The translations under genes were made by a program, and so were the position numbers. 64,000 bases of DNA from contig LIHN01000001.1 of NCBI GenBank assembly GCA_001314545.1, positions 124,001 through 188,000 of the forward strand, given 5' to 3'. Positions 36,849-47,641 of the stretch are shown one piece after another; position 1 is the first letter of the stretch; each line of letters begins with the position of its first letter. This stretch comes from Bacteroidetes bacterium HLUCCA01. GTDB taxonomy: Bacteria > Bacteroidota > Rhodothermia > Balneolales > HLUCCA01. The notes under the pieces are model-generated. The model did no database searches and was not told where the DNA came from. It saw only the letters and a list, made by a program, of their open reading frames with translations.

Positions 36849-36996
36849 GTAGCACCGGTGTGGCTTAATGCACCCTCATTCACCGGGATTGGTTTTTCGT
36901 AGTCATCGATTGATTTTTGCAAATATATGCATGATAGCCCTCTTTTTGAAGTAAATTAACATATGCATACTGCTGGTAAACCATGATAACCCACAT

Positions 36997-37533
36997 ATGA
37001 TCAGGAAACTCCCCACCCGAGAAATTTTTAAGCGTAATCAGAGTCGTACTGTGCCGGATGGCTTCAGTCATACCAGGCTATGGCTGCACAATATACGCAG
37101 CATGCATAATGTCGGATCAGCCTTCAGATCGGCGGATGCTTTTGGAATCGGCGGACTGATTCTCAGTGGCTACACACCGGTACCACCTAGGCCTGAACTG
37201 ACCAAAACAGCTCTGGGAGCCGAAAAAACTGTAGCCTGGAATCATTTTGATACTTCGGAACAGGTTCTGAAGTATCTGGCTGTGGAGAACGTTTCACTGG
37301 TTGGCCTGGAGCAGACCGGTAAAAGCATATCGGTAACGGACCTGACGTTGCCGGTTAACAGGAAAATCTGTTTACTGATGGGCAACGAGGTCACCGGTAT
37401 AGACAATTCGCTTCTGACATACTGCCAGCAAATTGTTGAAATTCCCCAGTATGGTCAGAAGCATTCCTTTAATGTATCGGTTGCCGTTGGTATCGCACTT
37501 TTCGCCCTTCATGAAATCTTCCGAACTGAATAA
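36997..37533 (+). CDS. RNA methyltransferase, TrmH/SpoU family
   Basis: A 178-residue SPOUT methyltransferase that probably 2'-O-methylates a tRNA or rRNA ribose using SAM. The three SPOUT motifs are present: motif 1 NVGSAFRSADAFG near residue 37, motif 2 LLMGNEVTGI near 127 and motif 3 IPQYGQKHSFNVSVAVGIAL near 148. The protein lacks the N-terminal L30e-like substrate domain of rRNA enzymes, suggesting a tRNA-type member such as TrmH or TrmL, but the target cannot be read. metG follows 75 bp downstream. Confidence 0.92.
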   Translation: MIRKLPTREIFKRNQSRTVPDGFSHTRLWLHNIRSMHNVGSAFRSADAFGIGGLILSGYTPVPPRPELTKTALGAEKTVAWNHFDTSEQVLKYLAVENVSLVGLEQTGKSISVTDLTLPVNRKICLLMGNEVTGIDNSLLTYCQQIVEIPQYGQKHSFNVSVAVGIALFALHEIFRTE

Positions 37534-37608
37534 ATCTTTTTATTGGGTAGAGTACCTCGTATTTTAGCCGGATAGTTGTTTTTAATTCCGGTTTAAGTTT
37601 TATCATCC

Positions 37609-39630
37609 ATGGCTAAGCGAACTCTGGTAACTTCTGCTCTCCCCTACGCTAACGGTCCCATCCATCTGGGACATCTTGCGGGGGCCTACCTTCCGGCAGA
37701 TCTGTATGTTCGGTATAAAAGGCTGCTCAACGAAGATATTGTGTTCATCTGCGGTTCTGATGAACACGGTGTTCCTATCACGATAGCGGCCGAGCAGCAG
37801 GGTGTAAAACCGCAGGACATCGTGGACAAATTTCACACCATGAATAAGGATGTCTTCGAAAAATTTGGAATCAGCTTCGATTATTATGGTCGCACCAGTT
37901 CTGCCGTTCATCATCAGGTTTCCAGCGACATCTTTGCCGAACTCAACCAAAAAGGTGTTTTTCGGAAAAAAACAGAATCGCAACTGTTTGACCCCGAAGC
38001 CGGGAAATTCCTGGCTGACCGCTACGTAAAAGGTGTATGTCCGAAATGCGGTTATGAAGATGCATACGGTGATCAATGTGAAAAATGCGGGACCAGCTTG
38101 TCTCCCGCCGAACTCATCGAACCACGCAGCATGCTCACAGGCGCGAAACCAATTTTGAAGGAAACGGAACACTGGTATCTGCCCCTGGGCGATCTCCAGC
38201 CGGAAATTGAGGCTTGGCTGGATACACGGGAAGGATGGAAATCCAACGTAATGGGGCAGTGTAAAAGCTGGCTGAAATCCGGATTAACCGATCGGGCTGT
38301 CACCCGCGACTTAAGCTGGGGTGTACCGGTGCCCGTAGATGGTGCCGAGGGCAAGGTCTTGTACGTTTGGTTCGACGCCCCCATCGGATACATTTCAGCA
38401 ACCAAAGAATGGGGCATCCAAAAAGGAGACCATGAGCTCTGGAAGCGATATTGGATGGATGAACAAACCGATTTGATTCATTTCATTGGCAAAGATAACA
38501 TCGTTTTTCACTGCATTATGTTTCCGGCAACGCTTATGAAACACGGTGGATTTGTATTGCCGCGCAATGTGCCGGCCAATGAGTTTCTGAACCTGGAAGG
38601 TCAAAAATTGTCTACCTCCCGCGGTTGGGCAGTATGGCTGCATGAATACCTGGAGGACTTCGATGCAGACACATTACGATACGCATTGGGTACTACCCTT
38701 CCGGAAACCAAAGACAGTGATTTTTCATGGAAAGACTTTCAGACCCGGAACAACAGTGAACTTGCAGATATTCTGGGAAATTTCATATTCAGGACGTTAT
38801 CGTTTACAGAGCGTTTTTTTGACGGAGTTGTACCGGAATTAACCGGTCCATCTGAAACCGACCTCCATATGCTCCGGCAAATTGAGCAACAGCGCGATAA
38901 AATCGGTCAGTGTTATGAGGAATTTCAGCTCAGAGAAGCCATATCCCAGACTATGACGCTTGCCCGGGCTGGAAACAAATATCTTACCGAGACTGAGCCC
39001 TGGAAAACTCGAAAAACTGATATGGCGGCCTGTTCCAACACGATGCATGTTTGTATTCAGGTTTGCGCAGCTTTGAGTGTGCTGTTTTCGCCGGTTCTTC
39101 CTTCAAAAATGCAGGTATTACGTTCGTATCTGGATTTCAGATCAGTGAGCTGGAATGAGGTTAAGCAGCATATGTTGCCTGCAGGCCATCGGGTAAAAGC
39201 CGGCGATATACTTTTCCACAAGATTGAAGATGATGCTATTGATACCCAAATAACTAAGCTCAGAAAGAATACGGAGCCACCGGCTGCCACATCGTTCGAA
39301 CCCGTTGAAGACGAGATTGAATTTGAAGATTTTCTCAAAGTTGATTTGCGTGCAGCACGCATTATCGCGGCTGAACCTATGCCCAAATCCAAAAAGCTGC
39401 TGAAACTACAACTGGATCTTGGCTTCGAGAAACGGCAGGTTCTGAGTGGAATTGCCGGTTATTTTTCTGCTTCAGATGTGGTTGGCAAAACAGTTACCAT
39501 AGTAGCCAATCTTAAACCGCGTAAAATGATGGGTGAATTATCCCAGGGAATGATATTGATGGCATCCAACGCCGATGGTTCACTGAAATTTATCGAAACT
39601 GACGGGGAACCCGGCTCAAAAATCAGCTAA
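37609..39630 (+). CDS. metG: Methionine-tRNA ligase
   Basis: A 673-residue class I aminoacyl-tRNA synthetase. The HIGH-type motif HLGH follows PYANGPI at residues 12-22; the zinc knuckle CPKCG...CEKCG is near 143-160; the KMSKS-type loop reads KLSTSRG near 330. An anticodon-binding helical domain is followed by a C-terminal tRNA-binding (EMAP II-like) domain from about 570, starting FEDFLKVDLRAARI. Length and architecture match MetG1. A ribosome binding site for the next gene overlaps its 3' end region. Confidence 0.97.
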   Translation: MAKRTLVTSALPYANGPIHLGHLAGAYLPADLYVRYKRLLNEDIVFICGSDEHGVPITIAAEQQGVKPQDIVDKFHTMNKDVFEKFGISFDYYGRTSSAVHHQVSSDIFAELNQKGVFRKKTESQLFDPEAGKFLADRYVKGVCPKCGYEDAYGDQCEKCGTSLSPAELIEPRSMLTGAKPILKETEHWYLPLGDLQPEIEAWLDTREGWKSNVMGQCKSWLKSGLTDRAVTRDLSWGVPVPVDGAEGKVLYVWFDAPIGYISATKEWGIQKGDHELWKRYWMDEQTDLIHFIGKDNIVFHCIMFPATLMKHGGFVLPRNVPANEFLNLEGQKLSTSRGWAVWLHEYLEDFDADTLRYALGTTLPETKDSDFSWKDFQTRNNSELADILGNFIFRTLSFTERFFDGVVPELTGPSETDLHMLRQIEQQRDKIGQCYEEFQLREAISQTMTLARAGNKYLTETEPWKTRKTDMAACSNTMHVCIQVCAALSVLFSPVLPSKMQVLRSYLDFRSVSWNEVKQHMLPAGHRVKAGDILFHKIEDDAIDTQITKLRKNTEPPAATSFEPVEDEIEFEDFLKVDLRAARIIAAEPMPKSKKLLKLQLDLGFEKRQVLSGIAGYFSASDVVGKTVTIVANLKPRKMMGELSQGMILMASNADGSLKFIETDGEPGSKIS

Positions 39631-39631
39631 C

Positions 39632-39635
39632 AGGG
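39632..39635 (+). promoter_or_regulatory. Ribosome binding site for the TTG-started GH13 gene
   Basis: AGGG, just after the metG stop, lies 6 bases before the TTG at 39642 and supports this non-ATG start. Confidence 0.5.
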
Positions 39636-39641
39636 ATCGCA

Positions 39642-41687
39642 TTGGTACATTCCTTTTTTGAAATTGACCTCGAAATACTGCAGACCATAGCCGAGCGTTA
39701 CGGCGACGACTATTTTGGATGCACCATTAAAGGTAATCATACCACCTTCCGTGTGTTTTGTCCGCGGTCGCCGTTCGTTGAGGTTGAAATTTTTGACGAA
39801 TTCGAACAAGAGTCGGGCGATAGAAAACCTATGGCCAGAAATGCCGCCGGAGTCTGGGAGCTAACTATTGATGAAAATCTTGCCGGTAAATACTATGGCT
39901 ACCGGGTTGTGCCACCGTCTGACGACAAACCTACTGAACGTACCGATGCGCTCATTGCCGACCCCTATAGTAAATGGGTTACCGTTCGCCATAACTTCAG
40001 GCACGAGGGTAAAACCCTGATTCTTGAAAAAACACAATATGATTGGGAGGGCTGCGAATTTGTGGGTCCGGCCGACCTCAGGGATCTGGTTATCTATGAA
40101 GCTCATGTGAAAGACCTTACCTGGCAAGCTGAATCAGATTACCCTGATCACAGCTGCTATCAGCGATTTGCCAAAGCAGGCAAGGATAGTATCATAGATT
40201 ATATAAAGTCATTGGGTGTCAATGCTATAGAGTTTCTTCCATTACAAAAGTTCGCTTATTGTGAGACTCCATACAAAGAGGAAACCTCCGAGGGCGTCTT
40301 CAATACATGGAACCCTTATGCAGTAAATTATTGGGGTTATATGACCTCATTTTTTTTCATGCCAGAATCACTCTACGCCCTTCCGACCCTTCCCAAGGCC
40401 GATGAGCCATATGGCTATTCAGCAGATGGGTTAAATCAGGTCAAGGACCTGGTAAAACAGTTACATAAGGAAGGAATCAGTGTAATCGTGGATGTTGTGT
40501 ACAATCATGCCTCGCAATATGATCAGAACCCGCTGAAATTCCTGGACCGCGATTACTACTTCAGGCACGAGTCCGATGGCAGCTATTCCTCACATAGTGG
40601 GTGCGGTAATGATTTGAAAACAGAATCGCCGCTGGCCAGAAAGCTGATTATCGATTCGGTGTTATATTGGATGAAAGAGTTTCATATCGATGGATTCCGT
40701 TTCGACCTGGCCAACCTCATTGATAAGGAAACACTTATACGAATTCGTGAAGAAGCACGAAAAGTAAACCCGAATGTAATTCTGATTGCTGAACCCTGGG
40801 GTGGTGGTTACAATCCAACCGGCTTCTCTGAACTGGGCTGGGCATCCTGGAACGATCAGATTAGAAATGGCGTCAAGGGTTCCGACCCAATTCACGGCGC
40901 AGGTTATATTTTTGGCAGATGGCAACATGATATGAGCCGGTTGTCGCTGGAAAACTTTATCAGGGGAACACTCGTTCACCAACCTAACGGAAGGTATCAT
41001 CGTTCCTCCCACAGTGTGAACTATCTGGAAAGTCACGACGGCTATACACTGGGTGATTTCATCCGGATTGCTACCAATCACAGCAACTTAAATAAGGTAT
41101 TTGCCAACCGTGATGAGGTCGTTACTCTGGAAGGTGTGGAACTGAATATTGCAAGACTGGCAGCGTTTTATCTGTTAATAGCACAGGGGATCACACTCAT
41201 TCATGCCGGTCAGGAGTATGGTCGTACCAAGGTAACAGACCATGGCAACAATCAGGATACCGATGTAGGCAAGCTCGATCATAACAGCTACAATAAGGAC
41301 AACATCACCAACTACATGCAATTTGGTGATGCAAAAAAGAATCAGGCCTTGTTCGACTACTACTCCGGCCTGATCCGGCTTCGATTAAGTAGTCCTGCGT
41401 TGCGTAAGGCCAGGCCCGAAAGCATTCATTTTCGAAATTACGAGGATGCTCTGCATATTACGTTCACCATCGCTGACCATGGTACATCAGATCCTCACGA
41501 GTACTTTGTAAGTATGAATGCGAATCCCGGTTCAGATTGTGAGGTTCATCTGCCTGAAGGATACTGGGAATTAATGGTAACAGAAACAGTTGCATCTGAC
41601 GCGCCAATCTCAGTTATTAGTGGCATTGTTAAAATGCCGCCTTTTTCAGGTGCTGTGTTAAGGAGACGGACAGAAAAAAACGTGTAA
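39642..41687 (+). CDS. GH13 glycogen-debranching/pullulanase-type enzyme
   Basis: A 681-residue cytoplasmic alpha-glucan-active enzyme starting at TTG. An N-terminal CBM48-like beta domain (about 25-110) precedes a GH13 barrel with VIYEAHVKDLT near 150, NYWGYMTSFFFMP near 229, region I DVVYNHAS (284-291), nucleophile Asp355 in DGFRFDLANL, acid/base Glu384 in LIAEPWGG and Asp466 in YLESHDGY. These features fit GlgX/isoamylase/pullulanase enzymes that hydrolyse alpha-1,6 branch points of glycogen. There is no signal peptide. It is 11 bp downstream of metG. The other GH13 gene (26.2 kb) encodes an envelope lipoprotein. Confidence 0.9.
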   Translation: MVHSFFEIDLEILQTIAERYGDDYFGCTIKGNHTTFRVFCPRSPFVEVEIFDEFEQESGDRKPMARNAAGVWELTIDENLAGKYYGYRVVPPSDDKPTERTDALIADPYSKWVTVRHNFRHEGKTLILEKTQYDWEGCEFVGPADLRDLVIYEAHVKDLTWQAESDYPDHSCYQRFAKAGKDSIIDYIKSLGVNAIEFLPLQKFAYCETPYKEETSEGVFNTWNPYAVNYWGYMTSFFFMPESLYALPTLPKADEPYGYSADGLNQVKDLVKQLHKEGISVIVDVVYNHASQYDQNPLKFLDRDYYFRHESDGSYSSHSGCGNDLKTESPLARKLIIDSVLYWMKEFHIDGFRFDLANLIDKETLIRIREEARKVNPNVILIAEPWGGGYNPTGFSELGWASWNDQIRNGVKGSDPIHGAGYIFGRWQHDMSRLSLENFIRGTLVHQPNGRYHRSSHSVNYLESHDGYTLGDFIRIATNHSNLNKVFANRDEVVTLEGVELNIARLAAFYLLIAQGITLIHAGQEYGRTKVTDHGNNQDTDVGKLDHNSYNKDNITNYMQFGDAKKNQALFDYYSGLIRLRLSSPALRKARPESIHFRNYEDALHITFTIADHGTSDPHEYFVSMNANPGSDCEVHLPEGYWELMVTETVASDAPISVISGIVKMPPFSGAVLRRRTEKNV

Positions 41688-41706
41688 ATCCGGAATAAAA
41701 CTTTTT

Positions 41707-41710
41707 GGAG
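41707..41710 (+). promoter_or_regulatory. Ribosome binding site for the TTG-started NSS transporter
   Basis: GGAG lies 7 bases before the TTG at 41718, a spacing that clearly favours this start. Confidence 0.6.
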
Positions 41711-41717
41711 TCAATAC

Positions 41718-43073
41718 TTGGTAACTACAGAACAATCACGTGGCAGCTGGAATTCTAAATTAGGTTTTATTCTGGCGGCTGCCGGTTCAGCCGTTGGTCT
41801 GGGCAATATCTGGGCTTTTCCAAGCAAAGTTGCCGATAATGGTGGCGCAGCGTTTATCGTTGTTTACCTTATCTGTTGCTTTATAATCGGGCTCCCTGTG
41901 ATGGTAGCCGAGTTGTCAGTTGGTCGTTACAGTCGCAAAAACCCGGTTGGTGCGCTCAAATCCGTAAGTAAACACTGGATTGCTCCGGTAACCGGTGCAT
42001 GGGGGATTCTGTGCGGTGTTATGATTCTTTCCTTTTATCTGGTCGTTGCGGGTTGGACAACCGGGTATATTTTTGAAGAAATCTTCTATTTTGCCGGTTT
42101 CCCTGAAATTGCCAGTTGGTTCGGGGCATTGGACAACGGTCTGAAAAATGCAATTTTCTCAGTCTTGTTTATGCTCACTACGATATCAGTGATAACCGGA
42201 GGTGTAAGTAACGGGATTGAAAAAGCCACCAAATTTATGATGCCTGTGCTCATCGCCATCCTCGTTATCATGATTGTCTATGTTCTTACCCTTGAAGGAA
42301 GCGGGGATGGTCTTCGGGTTTACCTGCAGCCGGATTTCAGCATGATCAACGCCGATCTTGTTTTGTCAGCTATGGGCCAGGCGTTTTTCTCCCTGTCGCT
42401 TGGTATGGGAGCTCTTATCACCTACGGTTCATACATCAGCAAGAAACAAAATTTAGTTGAATCAGCTACGTATGTTACCCTATCCGACGTAGGCATAGCT
42501 TTCCTGGCCGGTTTTTTGATCATTCCGGCAATGTATGTAGCCCAGGCCTCCGGTGTAGAAATTATGGACGCTGATGGAAACCTGGCAGCCAGTACTACTC
42601 TCGTATTCAACGTGCTTCCGGAGATGTTTCACAACATGGGTGTTGGTGGTGTACTGGCAGGTGTCATGTTCTTCCTTTTACTTGGTATGGCTGCACTGAC
42701 CTCCACCATTTCACTGTTGGAAGTTCCCGTTTCCTATGCAATAGACGAACACAATATTTCACGGAAAAAGGCTGCCTGGGGAATAGGTGGAGCTATCATG
42801 CTTCTTGCGGTAATCGTCTCCTTCAACATTAACCTTATTGGTGTTCTGGACCTCATATTCAGCACGGTAGGCCTGCCACTGGGCGGACTGATGATTTCGC
42901 TGGTAGTTGGCTATCTTTGGACATCTAATGAGGCTATCCAGGAAATATCAAGTGGATTCCCGGGCATAAAAGACAGTTGGATTGCCCCGCTATGGACTAT
43001 CGCAATTAAGGTAATTTGCCCTATTATAATTGGCCTGGTATTTATTACCACACTTTACAGTCTGTTTTTCTGA
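41718..43073 (+). CDS. NSS-family sodium-dependent transporter (canonical type)
   Basis: A 451-residue inner-membrane sodium-coupled symporter, probably for an amino acid, starting at TTG. Family motifs are AAAGSAVGLGNIWAFP in TM1 near residue 15 and AFFSLSLGMGALITYGSYI in TM6 near 220, with about eleven or twelve helices overall. The TM1 unwound region with the sodium-binding residues (A-G-S-A-V-G-L-G-N) is intact. This is the conventional bacterial form and contrasts with the divergent NSS member at the left end of the window. It is followed by efp after 125 bp. Confidence 0.95.
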   Translation: MVTTEQSRGSWNSKLGFILAAAGSAVGLGNIWAFPSKVADNGGAAFIVVYLICCFIIGLPVMVAELSVGRYSRKNPVGALKSVSKHWIAPVTGAWGILCGVMILSFYLVVAGWTTGYIFEEIFYFAGFPEIASWFGALDNGLKNAIFSVLFMLTTISVITGGVSNGIEKATKFMMPVLIAILVIMIVYVLTLEGSGDGLRVYLQPDFSMINADLVLSAMGQAFFSLSLGMGALITYGSYISKKQNLVESATYVTLSDVGIAFLAGFLIIPAMYVAQASGVEIMDADGNLAASTTLVFNVLPEMFHNMGVGGVLAGVMFFLLLGMAALTSTISLLEVPVSYAIDEHNISRKKAAWGIGGAIMLLAVIVSFNINLIGVLDLIFSTVGLPLGGLMISLVVGYLWTSNEAIQEISSGFPGIKDSWIAPLWTIAIKVICPIIIGLVFITTLYSLFF

Positions 43074-43198
43074 CAGCACCTTATTGGGGCATCACGTCAG
43101 CATTGCAGTAAACTCGTCTGAATTGAATATCGAGTTGTTATCAACGGGTAAGCGTGGTATTTTTAGTGACTGCTTTAAATATTCACTTATTTCGACGT

Positions 43199-43771
43199 AT
43201 GCCAAAAATTACTACCGCCGACTTTAAGAATGGTATGAACATTCTTATGAACAATGAGATTTACACCATCATTGAATTCCTGCATGTTAAACCAGGCAAA
43301 GGCGGCGCCTTCGTTCGATCGAAGCTTCGTGGTGTTACCAACGGCAAAGTACTTGACAAAACCTTTCGTGCGGGTGAATCCATGGAATCCGTGCGAGTTG
43401 AACGGCATCCGTACCAATATTTGTATCATGACGGTGAGGTCTATCATTTCATGCATGAGCAGACCTACGACCAGGTAGGATTAAACGCTGCCCAGGTAGA
43501 CAAACCTGAGTTCATGAAAGAAAGCGAAGTAGTCACTTTTGTAATTAATGCTGACACCGAAAAGGTTTTGTTTACCGAGCTCCCTGATCACGTTGTTCTG
43601 GAAGTTGTGGAAACAGAACCCGGCATGAAAGGCGACACCGCAACCGGTGCCACAAAACCAGCCAAGCTGGAGTCCGGTGTGAGTTTACAGGTTCCATTGT
43701 TTATCAATCAGGGAGATAAGCTCCGCGTTGACACCAGGACTTCGTCATACATAGAACGAGTAAAATCTTAA
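43199..43771 (+). CDS. efp: Elongation factor P
   Basis: A 190-residue, three-domain beta-barrel factor that relieves ribosome stalling on polyproline. The loop KPGKGGAFVR carries Lys34, the position modified in many bacteria. The frame is open for 15 codons upstream, but starting at the ATG before PKITTADF gives the standard length and N-terminus, so that start is used. No EpmA/EpmB-type modification gene is in the window. Confidence 0.96.
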   Translation: MPKITTADFKNGMNILMNNEIYTIIEFLHVKPGKGGAFVRSKLRGVTNGKVLDKTFRAGESMESVRVERHPYQYLYHDGEVYHFMHEQTYDQVGLNAAQVDKPEFMKESEVVTFVINADTEKVLFTELPDHVVLEVVETEPGMKGDTATGATKPAKLESGVSLQVPLFINQGDKLRVDTRTSSYIERVKS

Positions 43772-43783
43772 AAACACCCCTAT

Positions 43784-44272
43784 ATGGATCTCAAGCAGAT
43801 TAAAAGCCTTCTCAATTTAATTTCAGAAAGTGATGTGAACGAAGTTTACATCGAAGAAGGCGACTTCAAAATCAAAATAAAAAAGCAATCTGACACCATT
43901 CACCAAGCTCCGCCTGTTCAGTATACTACCCCACAGGCCCCTCAGATTGTTGAAATCCCGTCCACCAGACCGTCATCACCGGCCCCGGTTCCAACCCAAG
44001 AGGGCGGAAACCAGCAGCCAACTGCTATTTCAGGTGAAATAATCAAGTCACCCATAGTAGGAACATTTTACTCATCCCCCTCCCCGGAAGACAAGCCATT
44101 TGTCAGTGTAGGTGATACCATCCAAAAAGGCGACACGCTCTGCATTATAGAAGCCATGAAAATCATGAACGAAATTAACGCAGAAGTTTCCGGTAAAATA
44201 ACCAAGATATTGGTCAGTAATGCTCAGCCTGTTGAATACGATCAGCCGCTGTTTGAAATCGAACCATCCTGA
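43784..44272 (+). CDS. accB: Biotin carboxyl carrier protein of acetyl-CoA carboxylase
   Basis: A 162-residue BCCP. The N-terminal [13 protein letters not shown] segment is the family opening, a proline-rich linker occupies about 42-80, and the C-terminal biotinyl domain carries the biotinylated Lys126 in EAMKIMNE. It is 12 bp after efp and 5 bp before accC, so the efp-accB-accC order common in bacteria is kept. Together with AccC it forms the first half-reaction of fatty acid synthesis. Confidence 0.96.
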   Translation: MDLKQIKSLLNLISESDVNEVYIEEGDFKIKIKKQSDTIHQAPPVQYTTPQAPQIVEIPSTRPSSPAPVPTQEGGNQQPTAISGEIIKSPIVGTFYSSPSPEDKPFVSVGDTIQKGDTLCIIEAMKIMNEINAEVSGKITKILVSNAQPVEYDQPLFEIEPS

Positions 44273-44277
44273 GTCGT

Positions 44278-45630
44278 ATGTTTAAAAAAATCCTGATTGC
44301 GAATCGTGGTGAAATTGCACTTCGAATAATCCGAACCTGCAAGGAAATGGGTATTAAAACGGTTGCAGTTTACTCTACGGCCGATGCCAACAGCCTGCAC
44401 GTTAAATTTGCCGATGAAGCCGTTTGTATTGGTCCTGCTGTTTCCCGTGAATCGTATCTGAAAATACCACGGCTGCTAGCAGCCGCTGAAATTACCAACG
44501 CAGAAGCTATTCACCCCGGTTACGGCTTTCTTGCTGAGAACGCTGAATTCTCAAGGATCTGCGCTGAACATAATATCAAGTTTATCGGCCCCTCCCCTGA
44601 AATGATTGATACCATGGGGAATAAATCCCGGGCCAAGGACAATATGATCAAGTACGGCGTACCGGTCGTGCCGGGAAGCGATGGGGTGGTGAAAGATGCC
44701 AAAACGGGGCAAAAAATTGCTGAAGAGATAGGTTTTCCTGTCATTATCAAAGCCAGTGCTGGCGGAGGCGGACGGGGAATGCGCATTGTTAAGGAATCCT
44801 CTGAATTCAAGAAACAATTTGATGCTGCAACCTCGGAGGCCGGAGCAGCTTTTGGTAATCCGGACGTGTATATCGAAAAGTTCATTGAGGAACCGAGGCA
44901 TGTTGAAATACAAGTTCTGGGCGACCAACACGGGTATATCACCCATCTTGGAGAGCGCGATTGCTCGATGCAACGTCGACACCAAAAAATTCTGGAAGAG
45001 TCACCATCTCCTGCTGTAGATGAAGCTCTCCGAAATGAAATGGGTGACGCGGCTGTTCGTACGGCACAAACCATCAATTACGAGGGCGCCGGAACCGTAG
45101 AATTTTTGCTCGATAAACACGGGAAATTCTACTTTATGGAGATGAATACCCGTATTCAGGTAGAACACCCGGTAACAGAGGAAGTAACCGGCTACGATCT
45201 GATCAAATCACAGATTGAAGTAGCCGCAGGCATGCCACTAAGAAGAAAGCCATTGAAAATGCGCGGACACTCCATTGAGTGTCGTATCAATGCAGAAGAC
45301 CCTGCTTATGGTTTCAGGCCAAGTGCAGGAAAAATAACGGTGTTCCATCCCCCGGGCGGACATTCCGTTCGTGTTGATACCCATGTTTACAGCGGATATG
45401 TGGTTCCGCCAAATTATGACTCTATGATTGCCAAGCTCATTGTGAGTGCTCCAACCCGTATTGAAGCAATCCAAAGAATGATTCGGGCTCTTGATGAATT
45501 TATCATCGAAGGGGTAAAAACGACCATCCCCTATCATAAACAGCTACTACTTGACGAAAATTTTGTCAATGGTAATTTCAACACAGGCTATTTAGAAAAC
45601 GTATTCAAATTTAATCCGGAGAATGTCTGA
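44278..45630 (+). CDS. accC: Biotin carboxylase of acetyl-CoA carboxylase
   Basis: A 450-residue ATP-grasp enzyme that carboxylates biotin on AccB. Recognisable are [19 protein letters not shown], the glycine-rich loop [10 protein letters not shown] near residue 160, the HVEIQVLGD strand near 208 and [14 protein letters not shown] near 287. Length is that of stand-alone AccC. Its stop overlaps the gcvH ATG by one base (TGATG). A second, longer biotin carboxylase is at 61.1 kb. Confidence 0.96.
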   Translation: MFKKILIANRGEIALRIIRTCKEMGIKTVAVYSTADANSLHVKFADEAVCIGPAVSRESYLKIPRLLAAAEITNAEAIHPGYGFLAENAEFSRICAEHNIKFIGPSPEMIDTMGNKSRAKDNMIKYGVPVVPGSDGVVKDAKTGQKIAEEIGFPVIIKASAGGGGRGMRIVKESSEFKKQFDAATSEAGAAFGNPDVYIEKFIEEPRHVEIQVLGDQHGYITHLGERDCSMQRRHQKILEESPSPAVDEALRNEMGDAAVRTAQTINYEGAGTVEFLLDKHGKFYFMEMNTRIQVEHPVTEEVTGYDLIKSQIEVAAGMPLRRKPLKMRGHSIECRINAEDPAYGFRPSAGKITVFHPPGGHSVRVDTHVYSGYVVPPNYDSMIAKLIVSAPTRIEAIQRMIRALDEFIIEGVKTTIPYHKQLLLDENFVNGNFNTGYLENVFKFNPENV

Positions 45631-46010
45631 TGAATTATCCTCAAGAACTCAAATACACCAAAGATCATGAATGGATCCGAGATAATGGTGACGGTACAGC
45701 AACCATTGGCATAACTGAATTTGCGCAAAGTGAACTTGGTGATATTGTTTATGTTGATATCGATACAGTTGGCGAAAATGTAAACAAAGATGCAACATTC
45801 GGCACCGTGGAGGCCGTGAAGACAGTTTCAGATCTGTTTATGCCCGTTGATGCGGAAGTGCTCGAAATAAATCCCGCTCTTGATGCCCAGCCCGAATTGG
45901 TTAATGAAGATCCTTATGGCGATGGATGGATGGTGAAAATTAAGGTAGTTGATGCGGGTCAGCTAAGTGAATTGCTAAGTGCAGACGAGTATCAGGATAT
46001 CATCGCCTAA
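45630..46010 (+). CDS. gcvH: Glycine cleavage system H protein
   Basis: A 126-residue lipoyl carrier that shuttles the aminomethyl group between GcvP, GcvT and Lpd. The lipoylated lysine is Lys64 in [10 protein letters not shown], and YTKDHEWI near the N-terminus is typical. It overlaps accC by one base. The other glycine cleavage genes are not in this window, so coupling to the acetyl-CoA carboxylase genes may reflect shared need for protein-bound cofactors rather than pathway. Confidence 0.96.
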   Translation: MNYPQELKYTKDHEWIRDNGDGTATIGITEFAQSELGDIVYVDIDTVGENVNKDATFGTVEAVKTVSDLFMPVDAEVLEINPALDAQPELVNEDPYGDGWMVKIKVVDAGQLSELLSADEYQDIIA

Positions 46011-46028
46011 CAACCTTAGAACAAAACC

Positions 46029-47579
46029 ATGCATTTTCAGCATTCCGAGTGGGTCCTCATACTGGACTTCGGCTCACAGTATACCCAGTTGATTGCCCGA
46101 AGGATCCGAGAGCTTCACGTTTACTGTGAAATACATCCTTTCAATGCCGACTTGAATGCATTTGCTGATAACCCTCCTTCAGCTGTAGTGCTGTCGGGAG
46201 GTCCTATGAGTGTCAACGATGAAGGTGCACCCGACCTAAACACCGGAATATTCACCTGGAATGTACCGATTTTGGGTATTTGCTATGGCCTACAAATTAT
46301 AGCTCATACCAGTGTACCCAATAGCGTGGCCAAGGCAGACAAACGAGAGTTTGGTCGTGCCGAACTACTCATCGATGAAGACAATACTTTATTTACGGGT
46401 ATCAAGGATGCTACAACTGTGTGGATGAGCCATGGCGACCACCTGAACGTACTTCCACAGGATTACTGCATAATTGCCCACACTTCCAATGCCCCGATAG
46501 CTGCCGTCAGACACACCAGTAAACCCATTTATGGGGTACAGTTTCATCCGGAAGTGGTACACAGCAGTGACGGTAAACTGCTGATCTCCAATTTTATCCG
46601 GATTATCAGCAAACTCGAACCAAGCTGGACTCCTCAATCTTTTATCGATTCAACCATCCGGGATGTCAGGAATCGAGTTGGCAAGGATAAAGTTATATGT
46701 GGCCTTTCAGGCGGAGTCGACTCTACAGTCACGGCGGTTTTGTTACACAAGGCCCTGGGAGACCAGTTGCTATGTGTTTTTGTTGATAACGGTCTGCTTA
46801 GAAAAAACGAATTCAAAACCGTTTTGGATTTATACCAGCGAGATCTGAAGTTACCGGTTCAAGGGATTGATGCAAGCGATTTGTTTCTGGACCGCCTGAC
46901 AGGAATAACGGATCCGGAACAAAAGAGGAAAATTATTGGAAATACGTTCATCGATGTTTTCGATGAAGCCATCAGCAATCAATCGGAATTCAGCTACCTT
47001 GCCCAGGGTACCCTTTACCCCGATGTAATTGAGAGCGTATCGTTCAAGGGTCCGTCAGCTACCATCAAGTCCCACCATAATGTGGGTGGTCTGCCGGAGA
47101 AAATGAACCTAAAGCTTCTGGAGCCCATGCGTGAACTTTTCAAAGATGAGGTCAGGGAAGTTGGTCGCGAGCTCGGTATACCAAATCACTTTATTGACCG
47201 CCATCCCTTTCCCGGCCCCGGGCTTGGTATCCGGGTTATTTCTGACCTTACACGAGAGAAATTAAACCTGCTGCGCGAAGCTGATGCCATATTTATAGAA
47301 GAGCTCAAAACAAGTGGCCTGTATATGGAAACCTGGCAGGCGTTCGTCGTGTTGCTGCCGGTTCAGAGTGTAGGGGTAATGGGTGACGAACGAACCTACG
47401 AATACACCGCTGCACTCAGAGCCGTAACCAGTGTTGACGGCATGACAGCCGACTGGGCCCATCTCCCTTATGCGTTTCTTTCCAGAGTGTCGAACAGAAT
47501 CATAAATGAAGTACGGGGTATTAATCGGGTAGTTTATGATATCAGCTCTAAACCACCAGCTACTATTGAGTGGGAGTAA
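46029..47579 (+). CDS. guaA: GMP synthase (glutamine-hydrolysing)
   Basis: A 516-residue two-domain enzyme making GMP from XMP. The N-terminal class I amidotransferase has catalytic Cys85 in GICYGLQ and the His/Glu pair in GVQFHPEV near 173; the ATP pyrophosphatase domain has the P-loop [10 protein letters not shown] near 226, and the C-terminal dimerisation domain ends KPPATIEWE, the usual terminus. It begins 18 bp after gcvH. Confidence 0.97.
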   Translation: MHFQHSEWVLILDFGSQYTQLIARRIRELHVYCEIHPFNADLNAFADNPPSAVVLSGGPMSVNDEGAPDLNTGIFTWNVPILGICYGLQIIAHTSVPNSVAKADKREFGRAELLIDEDNTLFTGIKDATTVWMSHGDHLNVLPQDYCIIAHTSNAPIAAVRHTSKPIYGVQFHPEVVHSSDGKLLISNFIRIISKLEPSWTPQSFIDSTIRDVRNRVGKDKVICGLSGGVDSTVTAVLLHKALGDQLLCVFVDNGLLRKNEFKTVLDLYQRDLKLPVQGIDASDLFLDRLTGITDPEQKRKIIGNTFIDVFDEAISNQSEFSYLAQGTLYPDVIESVSFKGPSATIKSHHNVGGLPEKMNLKLLEPMRELFKDEVREVGRELGIPNHFIDRHPFPGPGLGIRVISDLTREKLNLLREADAIFIEELKTSGLYMETWQAFVVLLPVQSVGVMGDERTYEYTAALRAVTSVDGMTADWAHLPYAFLSRVSNRIINEVRGINRVVYDISSKPPATIEWE

Positions 47580-47641
47580 CGGCAAGGCAATCTGATTCGA
47601 TGTGCATTCGTTTCATTTGTATCAATCTATCTCTGATTATC

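Noticed and set aside
36833-36922. N-terminal extension of GreA by 30 residues
   Set aside because: The extension has no GreA character and no ribosome binding site, while the internal GTG has both family length and an AAGGA site.
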